This document shows, one piece after another, positions 10,926 to 21,879 of a DNA stretch of 64,000 nucleotides (positions are counted from its first letter, which is position 1; each line of letters begins with the position of its first letter). A program made the translations under genes and the position numbers. The stretch is from contig NC_081546.1 of assembly GCF_901000735.1 (NCBI RefSeq), positions 14,461,629-14,525,628 of the forward strand, read 5' to 3'. The notes under the pieces are model-generated. The model made no database searches and was not told the origin of the DNA. It was given only the letters and a program-made list of their open reading frames with translations. This DNA is from Corylus avellana. Lineage: Eukaryota > Streptophyta > Magnoliopsida > Fagales > Betulaceae.

Positions 10926-11529
10926 CTACTTCTATGCCATGTTGTTTAGTACGGATTTGTTGAATGCTTCTTGAGTGATTGAAGGTTTATATGTTCAATG
11001 TCTTGAGATTTTTTGGTTTTGTGTTTTAAGTTTCAAAATGGTACGGTTTGGCCGAATCTTTTGAAGTTTAATGTTTAATGATTCTTTTGTGGTTTTAAAG
11101 ATCAATGTTATGAGGTTTGATTGTGTTAAACAAAATATTTTTGAACAATTTTAATATCTTCGTAACAAAATTTCGGCATGTATTTTCTTCAATAGAATGA
11201 TTTTTTTGATTGATTTTTAGAATACCCATATGTTTCTTAACCCATAAATCAAAAGCTTTTATGATTATGAACCAAAATCATGCTTTAAAATAGGGTTTCA
11301 GTGCGAAAATTTGATGAAAAATGAGAAAATCCGTTTAGACCCGTTTGGAGCGAGACCCAACCCAGATTTGATTTGCAGACCCGGTTGAAGGTACGAGATG
11401 AAGTCCCCTACCCGAATGCGTGCCCACTCGTGTGCTGGGCGCGTGATGTACACGCGCCATAAGGGCATAGAAAAAGGGTTTTTATTTTCATAGTGAGGAG
11501 ACTCAAACCTCGGTTCAAGTGTCTAGGGG

Positions 11530-12450
11530 AAAGTGGCGTTCCACCATCAAGCCACCGATTTGGTTTGGTTCAAAACTCGTTTTGATTATATAACATTTAT
11601 TTTTATTCTGGAAAGTAGCACTTTCATTCTTATTTATATCCCATGTGATCTTGAGCATAAATATTTATTAAAGCATTATGCCATGGGATATTTTGTGATC
11701 AACATAAAGATTGAAGTTTTATGGTGCCATTGTGAAGTAGTGGAAATAAAAGTGACAAGGGAATAGCCACAACATCCTAAGTCATGATCATAATAAGGTA
11801 AAGAAATTTTTGTAAAAATTTCAAAGATGAATTTTGGCATCTATATGGCAATTAGATGTTATTGAAGTTGTGACTATTATAATATTTTTAGGAATAGCCA
11901 CAACATCCTAATTTTATAATGATAATCACATAAAGATTTTTTACATGAATTTCATAAAGAAAATTAAACATCTATGTTGTGATTAATTCATAAATTTAAT
12001 GACTTTGCCCCACATAGAGGTTATTATTTTTATGATTTAATTAGAATAAGATGGTAAATTTGGCATTAAAAATAAAATTTTCTTAGGCCCACAGGTACAG
12101 GGGATTTTTATTTATTAATGTTTAAATTTACTAGTCTTATTAATAAAGTTATTTAGTAAATTCATGCGTGATGTAGCCTTTGCCCACAGGTAGGTTTGAA
12201 TTTACTATTAAATTAACACCGGTTAATTTAAATAAAGTTACGTCATAACATTAAAGTATCTTATTTGTCTTGGTAATTGCATGCATTCTTGCTACTTCAA
12301 TTAATGGTATTTTATGTTCCAATACTTTATAGTGATGATTTTTCTGATTGAAAAGAAAAAATGCTTTTTTACTTTGGGGTGTTTGGAATTTGATTTGGTG
12401 CTCCGTGTGGACGAATCACCTACTCCCATAGAATAAAATACACCACGTGA
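11530..12450 (+). other. Unrecognised internal tract of the copia element
   Basis: Between the primer site and the gag remnant I see no conserved protein segment. It includes short internal repeats: GGAATAGCCACAACATCCTA occurs at about 11759 and 11892, and GCCCACAGGTA at about 12089 and 12181. The region looks like eroded or rearranged internal sequence. Confidence 0.4.
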
Positions 12451-12620
12451 GATTATTAGTCATGAACAGTGGGAGCAATATAATGGCCTAAGTTTGATGT
12501 TCATAAAATCTCATATTACCAAATGTATCGGGATTCTATTCCTGAATACTTTAAGACTAAATATTTTATAAAGGTTGTTGAGGAACATTTAGTGAGTTCC
12601 TATAAGGCTTCAGCCAACAC
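12451..12620 (+). pseudogene. Copia gag remnant
   Basis: In one frame, after AGTCATGAACAGTGGGAGCAA, translation gives a WE(Q/R)-N(G/R)LSLMFIKSHI-like stretch typical of the copia-type gag helical region (UBN2 family). It is followed in a shifted frame by words like FLKVVEEHLVSS. Stops and shifts break it within about 50 codons. The match is short. Confidence 0.45.
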
Positions 12621-12854
12621 CCTAAAAGAAAAGCTTTCAAGAAACACCTTAGGCACCTCCAAAAGTGTGCATTAGCACATTATGGTAGGTACATAAAAGT
12701 CAGAAAGCTTACAAATTAAAGAAATCTATTTATGGGCTAAGATAAGTCTCCCATCAATGGTATACATAATTTTACAAGGTTATTACCTCAGATGGTTTTA
12801 TTGAAAACCTTGTTAATTAATGTTATACCTTAATGTCAGTGGGAGTAAAGTTAC

Positions 12855-13560
12855 TTTATTTTAGTCCTATATATAGATAAAATTTTGCTTGCAAGCAGAG
12901 TGATTTAGGTTTGCTAAATAAAGTTCCTCCCACTAAACTTTGAAATGAAGGATTTGGGTGAAACATCTTTTGTTATTGACATAGAGATTTATAGAGACAG
13001 GAATCAAAGAATATTAAGACTGTCTCTAAAGATAGGCTTACATTGAAATTTTTTTTGGAGAGATTCAGAATGGTGGGAACTGTGAATTTTAAGTTGCACC
13101 TATTATTAAAGGGAATAAATTCAATAAAGATCAATGTCCTAAAATGCATTGGAACAAGAGCAGATGAAAAATCTTTTGTATGCATCTGCAGTAGGTAGGT
13201 TCATGTAAGCATAGTTCTGCATTGGACCTAACATTGGACTAGCAATAGGATTACTGGGTTAATAAAGAGCTACAAATAAAGTCTTGCGGTATATGCAAGA
13301 AAACCAAGAATTATAGATTGACCTAGAGTTACACTAACCATTTAGAGGAGGTTGGTTATTCAGATTTTGCTGAATATGTAGATAATACAAAATCTACTTC
13401 ATGATATATTTTTTTTATTGCTAAGGGGCTATATCATGGAGATGTAGTAAGCAAACTAAAGTTGATACATCTACTATGAAAACATAATTTATTGCATGCT
13501 ATGAATTTAGTTCACAGGCATTAATATGGTTGAGACTTTTTATTAAAGGTCTCGAGATTG
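12855..13560 (+). pseudogene. Copia reverse transcriptase / RNase H remnant
   Basis: The catalytic box reads YIDK-ILLA at 12870-12881 instead of YVDD-ILLA, so the second catalytic Asp has become Lys. After a deletion of one base or more come MKDLGETSFVIDIEIYRDR (from about 12944), the conserved copia segment after the active site; NKDQCPKNALEQEQMKNL; and then GYSDFAEYVDNTKSTS in place of the usual GY.DADYAG...D.RKSTSGY. Frames change repeatedly. Confidence 0.75.
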
Positions 13561-14033
13561 TCGACATAAAGTATCTCACTATGAGAGAGAATATTAAGAG
13601 ACGTGAAGTGTCTATTAAGTATTGAATTAATGATTGCGGATTCCATGACTAAAAGTTTACCGGTAAAGAAGTATATAGTCATGTGGAGTATATGAGACTC
13701 ATTAATTCATTCCATGTTAAGTTTCTCTCTAATGGTCTATAGACATAAAGTTATTGTTATAAAGTTTTTGTGCATATATATTGGTTTTATCCGTTGAGAT
13801 AAATAAAGTTAGACCTAAAATGACTTATTGGAAGTTATTCATAAAGAATTATACCATATAAAGAATTTTGTTTAGAAAGATTAATACATTGTAAGGAAAT
13901 GTTAATATAATAACATAACGGCCATGGTTCATGTATTGTCTCTCTCTAAATAAAACTAAAGCTTGAGTAGTTTTTAATTATGGCCATATTCAGTTTTAGT
14001 TACCTAAATGATTTTAAAGATGTGCCATGTGCG

Positions 14034-14046
14034 CCAAGTGGGAAAA
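14034..14046 (+). other. Polypurine tract
   Basis: CAAGTGGGAAAA immediately precedes the 3' LTR. It is short but correctly placed. Confidence 0.6.
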
Positions 14047-14504
14047 TGTTAGAATAAATCTTCTAAGGTGGCACACATGTCACGTATGTTATATGTATAT
14101 GGCATATAATATTCATAGAGTTTTTATTAAACTAGAACTCTTGGGTAATTAATATACACATAACTACTAAAGGTAAAAGGTTATGTCATTTCACTAAAAG
14201 TTGTCTTCCTTGATGGAATGAAGCAGCATAAGGTTAATTGGATAAGGGTCTTGGCCTATAAATATGCTTGTGATTCTCCATTAGTCACAACTTTAACGTG
14301 AGAAACAGATAGACCAAAAACTCTTATCTATCACTCTCCAAACAAAGTGAGGGTTCTAAGATTGCAAATATGATTGGCTCTAGGATTGTGAATTCAACAA
14401 ACATTCAAGTCTGAATTATTCAATTCAAGTGCTTAAACAACTATGGCCAGAGATTAGTATTTTTATTTGATGTTTATATGATAATATTCTCCCAAATTCT
14501 TACA
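14047..14504 (+). repeat. 3' LTR of copia element
   Basis: Pairs with 10453-10909 and has the same TGTTAG start and TTACA end. It is followed at once by the target copy TGTAC (14505-14509). Confidence 0.92.
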
Positions 14505-14729
14505 TGTACTCCCAAGTCAACTATTGTGATTGTATGTAAATCATTTCATAATTAAACTCTTTTTTTCAATGCTAAAACATACTGGAATTCAGACTTTTCA
14601 TGACCAAATGAACGCTTATACAGTAAATAGTCGGACAACTGTTTGTTTTACGTACGGCTATAAATTAAATAATGGTTAATTAATTTGTTGGTAATTTTTA
14701 AGGTGAGACTACACTTTTATATTAATATT

Positions 14730-15070
14730 AGGGTTAAATACCTTTTTGCTCCATTTGGTTTAACAACTTTAGTTTTTGCTCCCTAGAGTTTAGTTTTTAT
14801 CACAGGAGTTACCTCGGGTTTACATAAAAACGGAGATGGTACCTTCGTCTAAATTTCATCCAAAATTTGATGAAAAACCATGTTAGCACTATTAAAAAAT
14901 TGACATGTATCCATATATTAATTAAAAATACAAAATGAAAATTTTAAAATTAAAAATATTATAATTTTTTTAAAAAAAAAGGAAAGGAGCCACCCCTTTG
15001 GACAACATGGGGGTGGCTAGCCACCCCCATTTTTCCCTTAAGGGTGGTCGGCCACCCCCATGGGGTTGCT
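14730..15070 (+). mobile_element. Hairpin-bearing dispersed repeat (copy A)
   Basis: It starts AGGGTTAAATACC, the complement of the end at 8020. Near 14995-15063 three GC-rich blocks can fold: GGGGGTGGCTAGCCACCCCC is a near-perfect 20-base palindrome, and GGGTGGTCGGCCACCC follows. The matching site in copy B (47908 to about 48180) keeps the terminus but lacks the roughly 125-bp hairpin cassette. Probably a MITE-like DNA element. Confidence 0.5.
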
Positions 15071-16155
15071 TCTGTTGAAGGAGAGGAGGAGTGGGGAGAG
15101 AGAATCAATGACATTAATGGGTTCAAAGAAGAAACAGAAGAACCAAGGTTCGACCCAAGTTCTTCTTGAATATATGGAACCATCAAACCGGCAAAGGAGC
15201 GAAGCTGCTCGTGAGCGAACTTGGGATCGGTTCGTATAAGCTTGACTCAATTTTTAAATGAAGCATTTTGTGAACACAAATCCTAACTCGAATATTAAAT
15301 GAAGCAAGCTCGGCTCAACACGGTTAGGCTCGTGAGCGCTCTTGTGAGCAAGCTCGTATAAGGTTCAATTCGAATATTTTTTATTAACAAATAACGATAT
15401 ATAGTCAATATTACTCAATAATAACAAATATACTAATATACTGTATAACTTTTTTTTTTTTTTTTATTTATATGTGTCATTTGTGTATATATATGTATAT
15501 ATTATATAAACACATATAAGAAATATAAAATATATAATAAATAATAATAAATATTTGATATAATCATTAATCATTATATCATATGATATAATCATATGGT
15601 ATAACTGTATAATTTATTGTGCCATCAACCATTTAATCAAAGCATTATTAGATACTTTATAGTTAGAAAACGTACATCATATGATCTTAGATCTACGATA
15701 ATATTATTATATTAATATGAATTGTGAGATAAGATGATCATATAATTTAAGTATGTTTGTATGACCATTAGATCATTAGGAATTTAGGACTTAGGAGTTT
15801 GAGCATTACCATTAGATAATAAGTTCAATTAAAACAAAAAAGATAATAAGTTAATATGATAATAATTTAAATCATTAATCATATGATATAATTTAAAGAG
15901 ATCATATGATTATATAATATCAAATTAAGTAATTGATAATGGATACAACGATGTGTTACTTATAACCACAATTGAAGTTTTAATTTATTTTTTGAACAAT
16001 GTTTTGACCATTTTTTGAAAAAAAAAATGAACCATTTTTTGAACAAATTTTTTTAACCATTTGTAACATTTTTTTTTTTAACTGAACCATACGACGTCGT
16101 TTTACACTTAAACCATTTTTTTTAAAAAAATAATAATATTTGATGGCAAAGCTAC
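15071..16155 (+). other. AT-rich duplicated tract, no gene
   Basis: Matches about 48190-49440 in copy B. Near 15190-15370 GAGC/GCTC-rich words (GCTCGTGAGCG, AGCTCGGCTC) recall ends of plant hAT-type non-autonomous elements; related words recur near 16650-16800. Between them is very AT-rich sequence with ATCATATGAT palindromes. In copy A about 100 extra bases of AT repeat sit near 15415-15535. Confidence 0.45.
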
Positions 16156-16355
16156 ATTGTTTTCACTTCTGTATATTGATCTCTTCTTCCTAACCCTAAA
16201 CCTAAACAAAAATCACTTAGCCTCTCACCATCTCATGCTCATGCTGTCACTCTGCATCTCTCTCCCAGTCTCTCGTCTCCTGCCATCTCCTCTCTCATCT
16301 CTCTCTCGCTGCCGTCCTCACCTCACCGTCTCTCGGTTTCGCTGTCGTCTTCGCC

Positions 16356-16647
16356 TTGCCGTCTCCCGCCGATTTGGTGGATCTCGGCGGTAAGGTCCAC
16401 TAGCTTCCCTGCTCCATCAAGTACAACGACCCTTCCTCTGTTTCCCAATATTTCAAACCCAAACCCACTAGTAATCTCCACCATCTCTCCCCCTCTCTCT
16501 ATGCTTTTGTAAAATTCTCTGAAATTTGTGCTCTTTGGTAAATGGGAAGGGATTGAGGTGGAGGGGTTAGAGCTACAGGAAGCCTATTTGAGACAAAGGA
16601 AGTTGCAGGGAACGGTCATTCCAATTCCATAGGGGTATTCTGGTATG
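16356..16647 (+). pseudogene. RNase H2 subunit C-like gene fragment (copy A)
   Basis: Exon 1 (to 16470) translates as ADLVDLGGKVH, a stop, then SIKYNDPSSVSQYFKPKPT. A 79-bp intron (16471-16549, GT...AG) follows. Exon 2 reads IEVEGLELQEAYLRQRKLQG, TVIPIP, a stop, GYSGM. The order matches the N-terminal part of plant RNase H2 subunit C (HxLPCxI.Y..P..V..YF.P, then an EAYFRGRKLQG-like block). That protein is an accessory subunit of the enzyme that cuts RNA in RNA/DNA hybrids. Breaks: TAG at 16401-16403 (Gln in copy B), TAG at 16630-16632 (both copies), no ATG (TTG at 16356), and loss of everything after GYSGM. Confidence 0.6.
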
Positions 16648-16805
16648 TGATTCTTTCTCAAGCTTGACCTCGAGCTAAAACAGGGTTCCAATCCTCTCGA
16701 GCTTGATTTTCAAGCTTGTGCTGAGCCCAAGCCTGACCCTATAGTAAACAAGCCGAGCCTGAACAAGGGAAGCTTGCTCAGGCTCGACTCGTTTACACCC
16801 TTACC
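16648..16805 (+). repeat. CTCGAG/AAGCTT-rich repeat end
   Basis: The text is dense in AGCTTG, CTCGAG and GAGCC words and ends GACTCGTTTACACCCTTA. This resembles a terminus of non-autonomous hAT-type elements common in eudicots. It directly abuts the RNase H2C-like fragment and recurs at about 49931-50095. Confidence 0.4.
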
Positions 16806-17042
16806 TATTTCTGTCAAATTTGATTGAAAATTTTGCACATGCAGCGCAATGCATTTTTTCGTTTTTTTTTTCCAAAATTGCCTAATATTTTTTGACGGAA
16901 TTCCAAAAATACCCCCAAATTTTTTATAAAAAAAAAAACCAAAAAATTCAAAATTGAAAAAATAAAAATAAAAATTGGGGTGGCCATAGCCACCGTTTTG
17001 GCCATTTGGGGTTGGCGTGGCCACCCCTTTGGCCATGGGGGT
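16806..17042 (+). repeat. Hairpin repeat, left half, copy A
   Basis: AT-rich tract followed by GGGGTGGCCATAGCCACC, GGCGTGGCCACCCC and GGCCATGGGGGT, blocks that can pair. A solo LTR interrupts it at 17043; the other half resumes at 18468. Confidence 0.5.
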
Positions 17043-18467
17043 TGATAAGTGCTAAAATATTCATATTTTAGCCCTTTAATTTACATTTGTTAATTGGTTA
17101 ATTTTGTTATTTTGTGCTATTTTATTTCATTTTTGTGTTTTCTGTGTTTTATAGATTTTTGGAAGAAAAGAAAGCATTTCTGGAAAGTTCGAGCATAAAA
17201 GACAAAATTGGAAAAAAGCTAGAAGTCTTGGATCAAGAGGAAGCATCCAGGTGCAGTGCGCTCGAGCACACTACACCTAGGCTCGAGCACATCAACGCTC
17301 GATCGCCCCAGCCAAGGGGCGAGCACAGGCTTGTGTTTGCGCGTATATGAAGAAGCATCGATCGTAACTGCGATTGAGTGCAGAAGGCATCCGATCGATC
17401 GCAGGTGTGTGATCAAGCGCACCTCCCCTAGGATCGAGCGCACTCGGACGCTGGAGAAAATTCAGATGCTGTCAAGACTCCCTTTCCTTCCCAAACTAGG
17501 TTTCCCAAGTCCTGGTTGAACTAGGACTTAAAACCTACGATTTTACTAGGTTTACTAGGATTTTTAGGTCTTTCCTAAGCCTATAAATAGACCTCTAAGT
17601 CTCACCAAATTGGAGAGATAACTTTAGAGAGGAGAATTTGGAGGCTACTTCCAGAAGCTTTTCGGTTTCTTCTTTCCCTTTTATTTTTAGTCTTTATTTT
17701 AATTATGTTTAGCTAACTCTTAGTTAGAGGCTAGATTGAAGCCCTAATCATGCTTTTTTAGGATTTTAATATTGGCGCCTTTGCTACAATCATACTTTTG
17801 TGTATTTAACTTGATTATTTCCTGCTTAATTGAATTCCTTATATGAATGTGCCTGGTCTACATATGCATGAGGTATGTATTAGTTATTTAAGTCAATTTG
17901 GATGATCGAATCCTGGGCTTAATAAAGTGACAAAAGATACCTTTGCGGGTTCTTGGGATAATCAACATGGGAAATCGGGAGTATATACCCATGCCCTAGG
18001 CCTCATGTGTTTGTCGATTTTCATAGATTTATACTTTCTTAAAGAACAACTTAGTATACACTCATGCTAAATCCTTTGAGAAAGAAAATAGTTAGACTAT
18101 ACACCCATGCCTAATTCGTTGATTAGGGAGATCAATAGCTTAAGGAGTATACATCCATGCCCTTAAGTTTGCAAACATTAAATATACTGGTATGATTGGC
18201 GCACTGACATATTGTTATCTTAATTAGCCTGATTAGTGGTGGATATCGAATCTCTAACGCTTTCATTTATCTTTATCTCTTTCATAATATCAATTTCGTG
18301 ACAATTTTGGTATTTTAATTGAGAAAATCAATTCTAAGCAAAATCAACAATCTTCGTGTGAATGATCTCGTATTTGCCGCACTATACTATCGTTTGATCT
18401 TGTGCACTTGCGAGTTCAAACCTACTGAGTATTCGCCTATTAATTTAAATGGGTATTTGGCACAACA
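17043..18467 (+). mobile_element. Solo LTR of the palindrome-rich LTR family (copy A)
   Basis: Starts TGATAAGTGCTAAAATATTC and ends TTTGGCACAACA. A perfect 5-bp duplication GGGGT flanks it (17038-17042, 18468-18472). It belongs to the family of the paired LTRs at 56063-57447 and 59939-61298, which read TGTTAAGTGCC...GCACAACA on the minus strand. A TATA box (TATAAATA, 17582-17589) follows clusters of CTCGAGC/GATCGATCG words (17258-17450). Downstream are short repeats of TATACACCCATGCC. Present in copy B at 50346-51842 with the same target. Confidence 0.85.
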
Positions 18468-18660
18468 GGGGTGGCCAGGCCACCCCCATCTAGTTGGATT
18501 GGGGTTGGCTCGCCACCCCCACTGCCCGTGGGGTTGGTTTCAGCCACCTCCAAGGAGCCAAATAGGGGTGGCTCGACGACCCTCAATCCCGTCAAATAAA
18601 CACGCCCAATTTTTTATTTTTATTTTTTTGTTTTTTTTCGTTTAATTTTTAATTTTTTTA
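18468..18660 (+). repeat. Hairpin repeat, right half, copy A
   Basis: GGGGTGGCCAGGCCACCCCC, GGCTCGCCACCCCC and GGGGTGGCTCGACGACCC, then T-rich sequence to about 18660. This continues the repeat split by the solo LTR. Confidence 0.5.
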
Positions 18661-19556
18661 AAAAAAATATAAAGGCAATTTATTAAGTCTGTTCAATAAT
18701 TTTCGTTAGATAAAACAGAAATTGTTGACGGATGGGTCACATTGCGAAAATTTGGACGGAGGTATTTCTCCCACTTATAGGGTGTCAATTATCTTTTCAT
18801 TAAGGGACATGATAATAAGATATGCATAAACAATATGCATTCATAATTAAGAAGATAGAAAAATACTATACTTGGTGATGGTTTTGAAAAGTTGGCAGAT
18901 GGTCTATCCGTCTATGGTTAGCATTTAAAAAAAAAAAAAAATGTGTATCATGTGCCACACTTTCCCATACTACTATAATAAACATAAAAAGCAAATGAAA
19001 ATTGCATGTCACCATCACATTTTGAGTTGGTGTTCCTTTTCTTTCAATGTATGGAATTTTCTTATCCTCTTTAACAACAGCTGAGATATGTGTTTTGTTG
19101 GTAATATGATTACGAAAATGAGATTGCACAACATAAAATAAACAATTCTCAAACCATGATCGAACTTTAAGAAGAACATTAAGAGAACTATGCTATTTAA
19201 AATTAAACTGCAAAACAATAATTACTAACTAGAAGATTTCGGCCACTCGATTTTTATGTTATGCAAAACTTTATTTCTTGTTTCTCCAAAGAACACGTGC
19301 ATTCTCAGGGATTTATGAGACCTTCAAATCTTTTCACTAATGACTAACAATAACAAATAGCGTGGGCTCTTCTCTTACTCTTTTTAAACATAAACTTATT
19401 TTCAAGAGTTAACTCAAAAATATTAGTTCTTAGTAAAACCTAAAGAACTGCAGTGATGTGTATTTTGCAAGAGCTACAAGCTTCTCTATTTATAGGCTTG
19501 GAATACTAAGAAAGGTTGGAGAATTAGTCCATGTGGGGCTAGCACTAGGGGTGGAC
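18661..19556 (+). other. Duplicated noncoding tract, no gene seen
   Basis: Matches about 52050-52930 at a few per cent divergence, with no recognisable protein. CTATTTATAGGCTTGGAATA near 19480 is a TATA-like site. The tract may be older single-copy DNA carried along by the duplication. It ends at the long LTR at 19557. Confidence 0.45.
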
Positions 19557-21550
19557 TGTAACGCCCCAAAAACTGGCTTTGACCAATCTGGCAGGGTTAC
19601 TGGCAATTACCCAAATTTAACCAATTGGTGGCTAAATGGGAAACCACCCCTCTAAGCATTATCAGAGTCAATGCATCGAAATGTGAAATAAATCTGAGAA
19701 GTCTATTAATCATTACAGGTATAAGTATAATGCTCAACACAAAGACACAGAGCAACTATCAATAATTTAAAGCAAACCTGATAATGAAGACATTTCTTAA
19801 GCAAAGTATGTAGTGGCAACCGTACTACTATTGGGTTCTAGAAACATGTTCCTTATAAGAGTACTAACCGCGTAAGTCAAACGACTTAGTAAGTAAACCC
19901 CATGATAGAGTATGACATGAGCCCGTTATTATTAAGCAGAAATAAATGTGTAGTTTTGGTAAACATTTAAAAGAGGTGTTGTCTCCGTTAATACACCTTA
20001 AAAATATTGTTTGGTTGATAAAATGTGGTGTACTCCCGACGGTAATCACCTAAGTATTCTAATGCAGAAAACTAATGCTTTATAGGTCATAACTATCATA
20101 TATGGTCTACCTAAAATATTACCCCTCCTTAGCAGGGTTAGCGTTGTCCTGAGGGACCTGTAATACAATGCCGATGTCCCGACTATTGTACGCTACCGTC
20201 CATAACAGTATCTGCCCGACCAAGTCCGACCTTGGGTGGCCCACGCTAATAATGATGTACTTCCTGTAATGACCCGCCCATTAAAGCTACGCCGGTCATG
20301 AAATAACTATTGGATCCATGGCCCATATAACACATCCATACTGTTTGACTATAGAATCAAGTCTATATAGTAAGCACATGGCCATTATACCGCACGTACT
20401 GGTGTGCCATGTCATACAATACATCTTATCAAACAGTTATTAAAGCAATTACCAATTTGTACAAAATATAGACATGCTCATATCATACGCGTGCACAGTA
20501 AACTGACATATTACACATTTTAAGGAAAGTATTCGTAAGTGTTTACTTACCTCGTGTGCTCACTCAAGCCCCCCGACATCACGAATCCCTGTTATAACAA
20601 AATACGACTCATCGTTATAAGTAGTACTAGAGAACTCTACGAGGTTCCATAACAAAATGGGTTGCTAAAAACCTTCATACCACATATTTGGGCAAAAGGG
20701 CTTGTGTCTTGCTCTTTGGGCGAGAGCTCACTCCTCCCTAGGGCGAGAGTTCGGCCAAAAGAGTGAAGGCTCGGTCCAAAATTTCATAAATGTGTTTTAG
20801 GGTTCTATCTACAGCTATGCGTTGGTACATCTCTTTCTAGGCCCTAAATAGGCACATCCAAGTACAAATATGCAACTTTAAAGGAAACAAGGTTGGGTTG
20901 AAAGCTTTTTGAAATCATTTTTGGTTTCGTAAGAAAATGGGTACAAGAGTTAGCCAAGGTATACTTTAAAAATGTGTAACACCAAGAAAGAAATAATAAC
21001 AAACATGAAGAATAGGAAATAAGTTAGAAATTACCTTGAGGATATCAAGACCTCACCAAGGCTATCCTTCTCTTTTAAAGATCACTCCTCACTCTAGGGT
21101 TAAGATTTTTGATGTTTAGGGAGGCTGAAGGTCGAAGGGTAAGGCTTATATAGAGGGTGGAGGCGTGCTTTGGGTCTAAAAGGTGGAGAATGGGTAAAAA
21201 TTTATTTTCAGAATGGTAGAGAGCGCTCGGGTACTATTGAGCAAACGCTAGGGTACAATTTACACAATGGGCAAAAAGGTTTAGGCGTACATTTTGGTTT
21301 TCTCCAATGGGTTGATGATTGGTCAGCGAGCACTTGTGTGGTCCCCAAGCGAGTGCTCGTGTGGTCCCTTAGCGAGTGCTCAGCCAGTAAGGGTGGTATT
21401 GGGGTTTTTGGTTCTAAAAGTCTCAAGGGGTTTGGGTTATTTGGAAAATGTTTAGGTCTCATGGTTTAAGGCTTTGTTTCAAGGAAACATTAACCATTTA
21501 AGTAAGAAATCTTTAACCTTTTAGAATGGGTATTTTGTCGGGGTATTACA
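19557..21550 (-). repeat. 3' LTR of the long-LTR element (copy A)
   Basis: In plus orientation it starts TGTAACGCCCC and ends GGGGTATTACA. Its first 790 bases match 27351-28135. Minus-strand TATA box TATATAAG at about 21145-21152. The copy B counterpart is about 52926-54885 and carries a rearranged segment near 53255-53455. Confidence 0.85.
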
Positions 21551-21574
21551 CTCTCCCCCGTCCCCCCTTATAAG
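21551..21574 (-). other. Polypurine tract of the long-LTR element
   Basis: On the minus strand an AAGGGGGGACGGGGGAGAG-like purine run abuts the TGTAATACCCC start of the 3' LTR. Confidence 0.75.
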
Positions 21575-21879
21575 AGTTTCGTCTTCGAAATTTTGGGTTT
21601 AGTAATAAACAAGATCCTCCTGGCGGAGAGGGTTTTTAAAGTAGTTAAAAGCTAGGATAAAAGATATCTATTTTAAAAGAAACATATGAATGATAAGGTT
21701 TAGGCATGCATAAATAAATCCAAGAAAAGAAAGAAAAGAAACAGCCGCATACATACAAAATTGTCACCACCAAGGTGGACTTATAATGTAGCAAAATATT
21801 CACAAACAACCATACAAAACAAAAGTCTATAAAAATCCCCCTACGAACGGGGTCGTAGGCTCCTCCTAGGGCTGCGCTC
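21575..21879 (-). other. Spacer before the LTR, no gene seen
   Basis: About 300 bases of AT-rich sequence between the Transposase_32-like ORF and the 3' LTR, with AAGAAAAGAAAGAAAAG-type runs. Matches about 54900-55180 in copy B. Confidence 0.4.

Larger units (their letters stand above)
10453..14504 (+). mobile_element. Ty1/copia element, complete ends, degenerate inside
   Basis: LTRs of 457 and 458 bp start TGTTAG and end TTCTTACA. The 5-bp target duplication TGTAC is perfect (10448-10452 and 14505-14509). A methionine-tRNA primer site follows the 5' LTR and a purine tract precedes the 3' LTR. The interior of about 3.1 kb holds decayed gag and RT/RNase H pieces with no long ORF; protease and integrase are not recognisable. 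The LTRs differ at roughly 20 of 458 positions by eye (about 5%). Copy B has the uninterrupted target at 47682-47686, so the insertion happened in copy A only. Confidence 0.92.

Noticed and set aside
15180..15270. Host exon (minus-strand text MVPYIQEELGSN)
   Set aside because: Conserved between copies A and B only because of the duplication; no protein family recognised and no splice context.
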